A program made the position numbers and the translations under genes. From assembly GCA_012267605.1 (NCBI GenBank), contig JAAXGF010000358.1, positions 1-10,184 of the forward strand: a DNA stretch of 10,184 bases, read 5' to 3'. The notes under the pieces are model-generated. The model searched no databases and was not told where the DNA came from. It was given only the letters and a program-made list of their open reading frames with translations. Positions 6,669 through 10,184 of this stretch are shown here, one piece after another (the stretch's first letter is position 1; each line of letters starts with the position of its first letter). The DNA is from Alphaproteobacteria bacterium. GTDB lineage: Bacteria; Pseudomonadota; Alphaproteobacteria; JAAXGF01.

Positions 6669-8238
6669 GCGGAGTACGGAAAAACAACTCTCAACGAGCG
6701 GGCGACACGAGCGGCGGGTTTGGCGAAAGCGCTGGTTTCAAATTTGCGCTGGTTTGTTGGCCTTGCTCATTGTTCTAATCGTGGCGTACTTCACTGGGCC
6801 GGCGATTGCGGCGCGCGCCATGCTTGCTCAGCACTTTGAAGAGATAGGTGCCGAGTCGCACGGAATCGAAACCTTGGAAGTAGATATGTGGAACAGGCGG
6901 ATCCGGTTTGGGCCGGTCATGTTCCACTTGGGGAATACCGAACCGGCAAGATTGGATAGCGTGAGTGTGGGTTTCAGCATCGGGCAATTAATTGGCCGAC
7001 GCGCATTCATCGAAGATATTGAAATCTCTGGTGTCGATTTATTGATCGATCTTGATCGAGACGATGGCGTCGTGATTAATGGCGTGCCCTTGGGACAATT
7101 TGGCGACGATCAGACATCGCGATCCGAAGATACTGGCAAATCATGGGGGGTAGGAATCAGCGACTTCGTTTTGACGAATAGCAACATCGTTGTTCGCCCG
7201 CCTAACGGGCGCGAGCTCGTTATCGCTGCAGACAATCTGAAGCTCGATAGCTTTCGAAGTTGGGACCCGGAAAATCCGGGAACCTTCGAGTTCTCTGGAA
7301 ATGTCAACGATATGAAAGTTGCTGCCCATGGTAGCGTGCGGTCGTTTTCCGAGCCGATGACGGCCACGATCGAGGAGCAACGCATGGAGGAGGTGGAATT
7401 TCTGAAGATCCAGCAATTCACGGGTCCGATGGGTTTCAGTTCCCGGAAAGGTTCGGTTTCGGCCGAAATCCGTCATGACGTTCGCTACCACGCCGATTCG
7501 ACGCTGCAAATCTCCAGCAAAGGGTCGCTCATCGCACGTGATGCCGTGCTCGAAACCGAGCGGGGTACGGCTGAATTCGGTGAGGCACGCATGGAGGGGC
7601 AGGGAGACTTTGAACTCAGACCTGACGGTTCCAAAAGCCTGCGAGGCGATATCTCATTGCGGGGAACACCCCTCGCCTTGAGACTTATTGATGGAGCAGA
7701 ACTGGTGGCAGGGGAATTCGCTATCGAATTTCCGGATCTTGAATTTGTTGACGATGCTAAGCGATTCAAACGAATAACTGGGCGGGCGCACGTCGCCGCG
7801 GACGAGGTCGTTCTGCAGGGGCCAAATGCCTCCTCTCTCGACCGGATCGAGATAAACATAAATAAATTCGAATCGTCGAATTCAGCGGAACAAATCGAGT
7901 TGACTATTGACGCGAATATGATCGGCGAGCAGCTATACCTTACCGTGGCCAGTGGCGATGAATCCGCTGATTTAGAGCTCGACGCATTTCAATTTAGTTT
8001 TCCCAACAGTCGTACTCTGTTTGGCAAGACGGACTCGGTGGCAGTGTTTGCGCAACCCGAGGTCGTTCTCGATGGCATCCAATTTCGAGGGGAAACCATC
8101 GCATCCCTTGATAGGGTGCAGCTGGCGTTTCAGAAGTTTGATGCCCAATCCGGCAGAGAGAGTATGACTGCAGGTCTCACTGGCGAGATTCACATCCAGG
8201 GGTTTGAAGCTACTCTGCCGGAGTACGAATCTCGGCCG
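6661..8238 (+). pseudogene. AsmA/DUF748-like membrane-anchored protein, 3' truncated
   Basis: The protein has a basic, Arg-rich cytoplasmic N-terminus (residues 1-26) and one transmembrane segment (about 27-49, ICAGLLALLIVLIVAYFTG). The long remaining part is mostly beta-strand. Residues 65-150 read ETLEVDMWNRRIRFGPV, LDSVSVGFSIGQLIGRRAFI, and then DIEISGVDLLIDLD and GVVINGVPL. This is the N-terminal pattern of AsmA-like and DUF748 proteins, which sit in the inner membrane and reach into the periplasm; relatives are linked to lipid transport and outer-membrane assembly. Such proteins are usually longer than the 520 or so native residues here. The gene meets the inside of a serine recombinase gene at about 8236-8251, so the final residues before TGA 8280 are foreign. 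The C-terminal part is missing. Assignment to DUF748 rather than another AsmA-like group is tentative. Confidence 0.65.
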
Positions 8239-8248
8239 TCAGCGTGCT

Positions 8249-8704
8249 CTGCATCTCGTATTCCGAGAGGGCCCCCTTGAACCCCATCAGGAGCCGGTCA
8301 TTGCTGTCGTTGGGATCGTAGAGGCCGTCTTCGTCCAGGATCAGGGTGTCGCTGAAGGCGGCGATCTGGAGCAGCCTCTGCCAGTCCGCCGCGTTCCGGC
8401 ACAAGCGAGACACCTCAAGGCTGAGAACGATGCCTACCTCGCCGGCGGCGACGCGATCCATGAGGTTACGGAAGCCGCTTCGGTTGCCGCTGTGCTCGCC
8501 GGACATGCCCTGATCGTCATCGATGGTGCGGATATGCTCGTCGGGCCAGCCCAGCGCGATCGCGCGCTGGCGCAGCCCGTACTGGCGCCGCGTGCTCTCG
8601 GTGTGGTTGACGACCTGTTTCGGCGAGGACTGGCGGATGTACAGGCAGGCCTCGCGGCGCCGGTGGTGCTCGGCGACCTTGTACGAAGTCGGGACGTCAG
8701 ACAT
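8249..8704 (-). pseudogene. serine recombinase (resolvase domain), C-terminally truncated
   Basis: The start ATG 8704 has GAGGG about 8 bases upstream and overlaps the previous stop by 8 bases. A longer start at 8731 is less likely. The resolvase catalytic domain is visible: ACLYIRQSSPKQ (19-30), with S26 in the Y-x-R-x-S position as the predicted nucleophile, then DDDQGMSG (62-69), and EVSRLCRNAADWQRLL (97-112) with the conserved arginines, and finally GFKGALSEYEM (141-151). Intact large recombinases continue after SEYE into a hinge helix and DNA-binding domains of several hundred residues. Here sequence of the interrupted gene follows at once, and the frame stops at 8210. The protein therefore lacks its DNA-binding region and should be inactive for strand exchange. 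Confidence 0.82.
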
Positions 8705-8969
8705 GGCGGTTTCCCTCGACGGCGCATTCATGGGCGAGGAGGTCGCGAAGCATGCCGGCGGCTTCGTGCATAAGCGGCATCAGGTCGAGCGCCGGCGGTA
8801 CGCCGGACGGCAGCGCGGGCGGCAGAGGCAGGCTGGCGGTGAGCTCCAGGGCGCGCGCCATGCCGTGATGGCGGAGCACGGCGACCGCTTGGCTGTCGAC
8901 GTTCGCCCTCCACTGCCGGCGCCAGAGGCAGTAGCGATCGAGACCCTCTGCATCGAGCCGCGGCATCAT
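8697..8969 (-). CDS. small protein of unknown function between HTH and recombinase genes
   Basis: A 90-residue frame that starts in the stop of the helix-turn-helix gene through an ATGA overlap and ends inside the start of the recombinase gene. The tight packing on both sides supports it as real. The N-terminus MMPRLDAEGLDRYCLWRRQW is rich in Arg and Trp. The centre is Pro/Leu-rich (LPLPPALPSGVPPAL). The C-terminus is acidic and His-containing (MHEAAGMLRDLLAHE). I do not recognise the family and see no catalytic motif. Because the frame is open upstream through an A9 run in the preceding gene, it might also be made as a -1 frameshift fusion with the helix-turn-helix protein. Confidence 0.6.
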   Translation of the reverse strand: MMPRLDAEGLDRYCLWRRQWRANVDSQAVAVLRHHGMARALELTASLPLPPALPSGVPPALDLMPLMHEAAGMLRDLLAHECAVEGNRHV

Positions 8970-9421
8970 GACCGGCGCCGAGGTTTTTTTTTGGCCCGCG
9001 CGATGGCCTTATCGAGCCCGCGCGGATGCAGAGTCACGCCGAAGTGCTCGGCGATGAGGGGTGCCAGCCTGCGGCTGCTGATCGGCCCGTGGCGGGTCTT
9101 GTAATCCTCGACAAAGGCGATGATCTCGGCGGTGATCTTGTGCGCGCCGCGCGGCCCCCGGCGCTGGGGAATCAGCGCCTCCAGGCCGCCCTCGCGGAAC
9201 GCCCTGTTGGCGCGCACGCAGGTCGGCACCGAAGCGCCGAAGCGTTCGGCGGCCTCCCGGAGGGATGCCTCCTCGGTACGGCGCACCATCTCGTAGCGGA
9301 CCTGGAGAAGGTCGCGCGGGTCGAAGAATTCGCTGTCGGCGAACAGGGGGTCGGAGACCCTTTCCGGGTTGGGGTTGAGGGTTCCCGACCGCCGGAGCCG
9401 CTGTGTCTTGCTGTCCGTCAT
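8966..9421 (-). CDS. helix-turn-helix protein of the recombinase module
   Basis: A 151-residue protein starting at ATG 9421, with GGGAG about 8 bases upstream. An in-frame start at 9445 would place the promoter palindrome inside the gene, so it is rejected. The middle has a homeodomain-like, transposase-type helix-turn-helix: QVRYEMVRRTEEASLREAAE, then RFGASVPTCVRANRAFREGG, followed by LEALIPQRRGPRGAHKI. A second part, EDYKTRHGPISSRRLAPLIA to GVTLHPRGLDKAIARAKKK, resembles the winged-helix half of IS630-like DNA-binding regions. The C-terminus is basic (KKKPRRRS). No DDE catalytic domain follows, so it is more likely an accessory or regulatory DNA-binding protein for the recombinase. A palindrome at its promoter fits self-regulation, which is an inference. 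Confidence 0.75.
   Translation of the reverse strand: MTDSKTQRLRRSGTLNPNPERVSDPLFADSEFFDPRDLLQVRYEMVRRTEEASLREAAERFGASVPTCVRANRAFREGGLEALIPQRRGPRGAHKITAEIIAFVEDYKTRHGPISSRRLAPLIAEHFGVTLHPRGLDKAIARAKKKPRRRS
8984..8992 (-). other. A9 run, possible -1 frameshift site
   Basis: On the minus strand the helix-turn-helix gene reads GCC AAA AAA AAA CCT near its end. A -1 slip on this run leads into ACC TCG GCG CCG GTC ATG ATG, which is the frame of the downstream 90-residue protein and has no stop. The fused product would join both proteins. A-runs of this kind are the usual -1 slippery sites in IS elements. I see no obvious downstream pseudoknot, so use of the site is unproven. Confidence 0.35.
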
Positions 9422-9434
9422 GAGCGCACTCCCG

Positions 9435-9448
9435 TATATGATCATATA
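9435..9448. promoter_or_regulatory. 14-bp perfect palindrome, likely operator
   Basis: TATATGATCATATA is an exact palindrome that overlaps the predicted transcription start of the helix-turn-helix gene, 14 bases before the ATG. Its location, just after the -10 element, is where a repressor would block initiation. The obvious candidate is the helix-turn-helix protein of the same operon. Palindrome and placement are seen directly; the regulator is inferred. Confidence 0.55.
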
Positions 9449-9477
9449 TTATTACCCACATGGTGCACACCCGTCAA
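9449..9477 (-). promoter_or_regulatory. sigma70-type promoter for the recombinase operon
   Basis: On the minus strand TTGACG (9477-9472) is followed after exactly 17 bases by TAATAA (9454-9449). This is a five-of-six -35 and a reasonable -10 at optimal spacing. Initiation would fall near 9442, giving a leader of about 20 bases with the GGGAG ribosome binding site before ATG 9421. It should drive the three overlapping genes down to the recombinase. Confidence 0.6.
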
Positions 9478-9488
9478 GCGTTCCGAAC

Positions 9489-9587
9489 GGAGGAAACGCG
9501 ATGTCCCTCGCCTTTCTGCTTGATATAGGCCGAATGAACAGTAGCGTCTCTTCGGACTGCGTAAAAATATGTGATCAATGCGCGCCC
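9489..9587 (+). other. orphan ribosome binding site and open frame start, divergent from the HTH gene
   Basis: GGAGG (9489-9493) lies 7 bases upstream of ATG 9501 on the plus strand. The frame runs to 9800 and begins MSLAFLLDIGRMNSSVSSDC. From 9588 on it is antisense to the DUF5372-like gene and is probably not coding there. The site is good enough to suggest that the 5' end of a real gene, divergent from the helix-turn-helix gene, is preserved here and that the rest was replaced. I do not recognise the peptide. Confidence 0.3.
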
Positions 9588-9890
9588 TCATTTCTGATCA
9601 CCTCTCAGCGTGTCAATCAGCGCACGAAGCGCCGCGAGATCATCCGCGCGGAACAGGGATCGACCCGCCGACACACGCTCGAAGTCGTCCACCACCCGGC
9701 GGTCCGTCCAGGCCCTCGGCAGACAACGCAATACCTCGGCATCGACCACGCAGCGCACCACCGGCACGCAGCCCACGTTCAAGTCGGAGTGAACTCGTAA
9801 GACGCGACCCCGCCACGGATGGAAGGGGTGGGTCACTTCCACATGATCACGCAGCTGTAACGGCAGCACGTCAGATTTTGCATTTGGCAA
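9588..9890 (-). CDS. DUF5372-like protein, start uncertain
   Basis: The minus-strand frame encodes about 100 residues with VEVTHPFHPWRGRVLRV (about residues 17-33), VRCVVDAEVLRCLPRAWTDR and FRADDLAALRALIDTLRG. The THPFHP-x-RG motif and the PRAWTD motif are what I recall of DUF5372, a small family of unknown function found near recombinase genes of mobile elements. The first codon of the open frame is TTG 9890 and a GTG at 9869 is another choice; neither has a ribosome binding site. The upstream sequence belongs to an IS3 fragment from about 9880-9892, so the native start and promoter were probably removed and the gene may be silent. It reads in the same direction as the helix-turn-helix and recombinase genes, 166 bases upstream. 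Confidence 0.6.
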   Translation of the reverse strand: MPNAKSDVLPLQLRDHVEVTHPFHPWRGRVLRVHSDLNVGCVPVVRCVVDAEVLRCLPRAWTDRRVVDDFERVSAGRSLFRADDLAALRALIDTLRGDQK

Positions 9891-9892
9891 TC

Positions 9893-10156
9893 TACGACAA
9901 CGGCTACAACGAATCGTTCAACGGGAAGCTCCGAGATGAGCTGTTGAACGGAGAAATCTTCTATTCACTCGAGGAGGCAAAGGTGCTGATCGAACAATGG
10001 CGGCGACACTACAACACCGTCAGGCCGCATAGCGCGCTCGGCTACAGACCGCCGGCGCCGCAAACCACCGACCCGGAAAGGGTCACTCCGCCCTCCGCTG
10101 CGGTAGGGCTACGTGCGTATCGCCCCTTTCCTCATCGCACGACGAGTCTAAACTAG
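9893..10156 (+). pseudogene. IS3-family transposase (OrfB), C-terminal fragment
   Basis: The frame carries the end of the DDE integrase core: DNGYNESFNGKLRDELLNGE, followed by FYSLEEAKVLIEQWRRHYNT and VRPHSALGYRPPAPQ. The Glu in NESFNGKLRDE is the third catalytic acidic residue of IS3 transposases. The two catalytic Asp residues and all upstream sequence, including OrfA, are missing. Similarity begins at about DNGY; the residues before it belong to the neighbouring DUF5372 region in another frame. The frame ends in TAG at 10154-10156. The fragment cannot encode an active transposase. Confidence 0.88.
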
Positions 10157-10184
10157 CGAACGGACTAAACCTGGGGGCAGGTCA
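9893..10184 (+). mobile_element. IS3-family element, right end
   Basis: The transposase fragment is followed by CTAAACCTGGGGGCAGGTCA (10165-10184). Read inward this is TGACCTGCCCCCAGG, with the TG...CA ends characteristic of IS3-family elements. The element end would coincide with the last base of the window. The left end and target duplication are absent because the copy is truncated at about 9880-9892. Confidence 0.7.

Larger units (their letters stand above)
8236..9890 (-). mobile_element. serine-recombinase mobile module, truncated at both ends
   Basis: This GC-rich block has four minus-strand genes: DUF5372-like, helix-turn-helix, small unknown and serine recombinase. Its composition differs clearly from the DUF748-like gene it adjoins. 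From memory, recombinases of this kind occur with helix-turn-helix and DUF5372 genes in alphaproteobacterial mobile regions. On the left the recombinase stops after about 152 residues against the DUF748-like gene. On the right the DUF5372-like frame runs into an IS3 fragment at about 9880-9892. No terminal repeats or attachment sites can be identified, so the original borders appear to be lost. Confidence 0.6.

Noticed and set aside
8204..9523. Three long plus-strand open frames (8204-8773, 8523-9104, 9026-9523)
   Set aside because: They lie antisense to the recombinase, small-protein and HTH genes, are caused by high GC, and contain none of the motifs seen on the minus strand.
1..10184. CRISPR array, tRNA or rRNA genes, tandem repeats
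   Set aside because: I saw no regularly spaced repeats, tRNA-like arms or rRNA sequence in a read of the window; no scan could be run.

Overview
The window reads as a piece of Gram-negative, proteobacterial chromosome bordered by mobile-element debris. The central genes (about 390-8235) have mixed base composition. They encode envelope and periplasm-type proteins: an outer-membrane DUF481 barrel, an MltF-like lytic transglycosylase, a secreted protein of unknown function, and an AsmA/DUF748-like membrane-anchored protein. A cytosolic class II glutamine amidotransferase also lies there. A gammaproteobacterium is my best guess, but only the gene content supports it. The right part (about 8250-9880) is visibly more GC-rich and looks imported.

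Layout. Positions 2-246 hold the 3' end of an IS66-type transposase gene and a probable IS66 right terminus. The DUF481 protein (390-1472, +) follows and runs convergently toward a minus-strand series. In transcription order that series is: the unknown secreted protein (5941-4688), a roughly 360-base stretch with hairpins and an unassigned open frame, the MltF-like enzyme (4167-2701), the stump of a solute-binding or transporter gene (about 2690-2466), and the amidotransferase (2412-1582). A roughly 720-base spacer separates the secreted-protein gene from the divergent DUF748-like gene (6661 onward, +). The DUF748-like gene is cut off at about 8236-8251, where its reading frame runs into the inside of a serine recombinase gene on the other strand.

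The recombinase module is all on the minus strand: a DUF5372-like protein (9890-9588), a helix-turn-helix protein (9421-8966), a small protein of unknown function (8969-8697) and the truncated serine recombinase (8704 to about 8249). The last three genes are packed with 4- and 8-base overlaps. They sit behind a good sigma70-type promoter that carries a perfect 14-bp palindrome near the predicted transcription start. An A9 run just before the end of the helix-turn-helix gene would, after a -1 slip, fuse it to the small protein. The window ends in a 5'-truncated IS3-family transposase gene and what looks like the exact IS3 terminus (10184).

The envelope genes do not form one obvious pathway. 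The most unusual parts are the tightly packed, apparently self-regulated recombinase operon, broken at both ends, and the unknown secreted protein, whose ribosome binding site abuts a perfect small hairpin.
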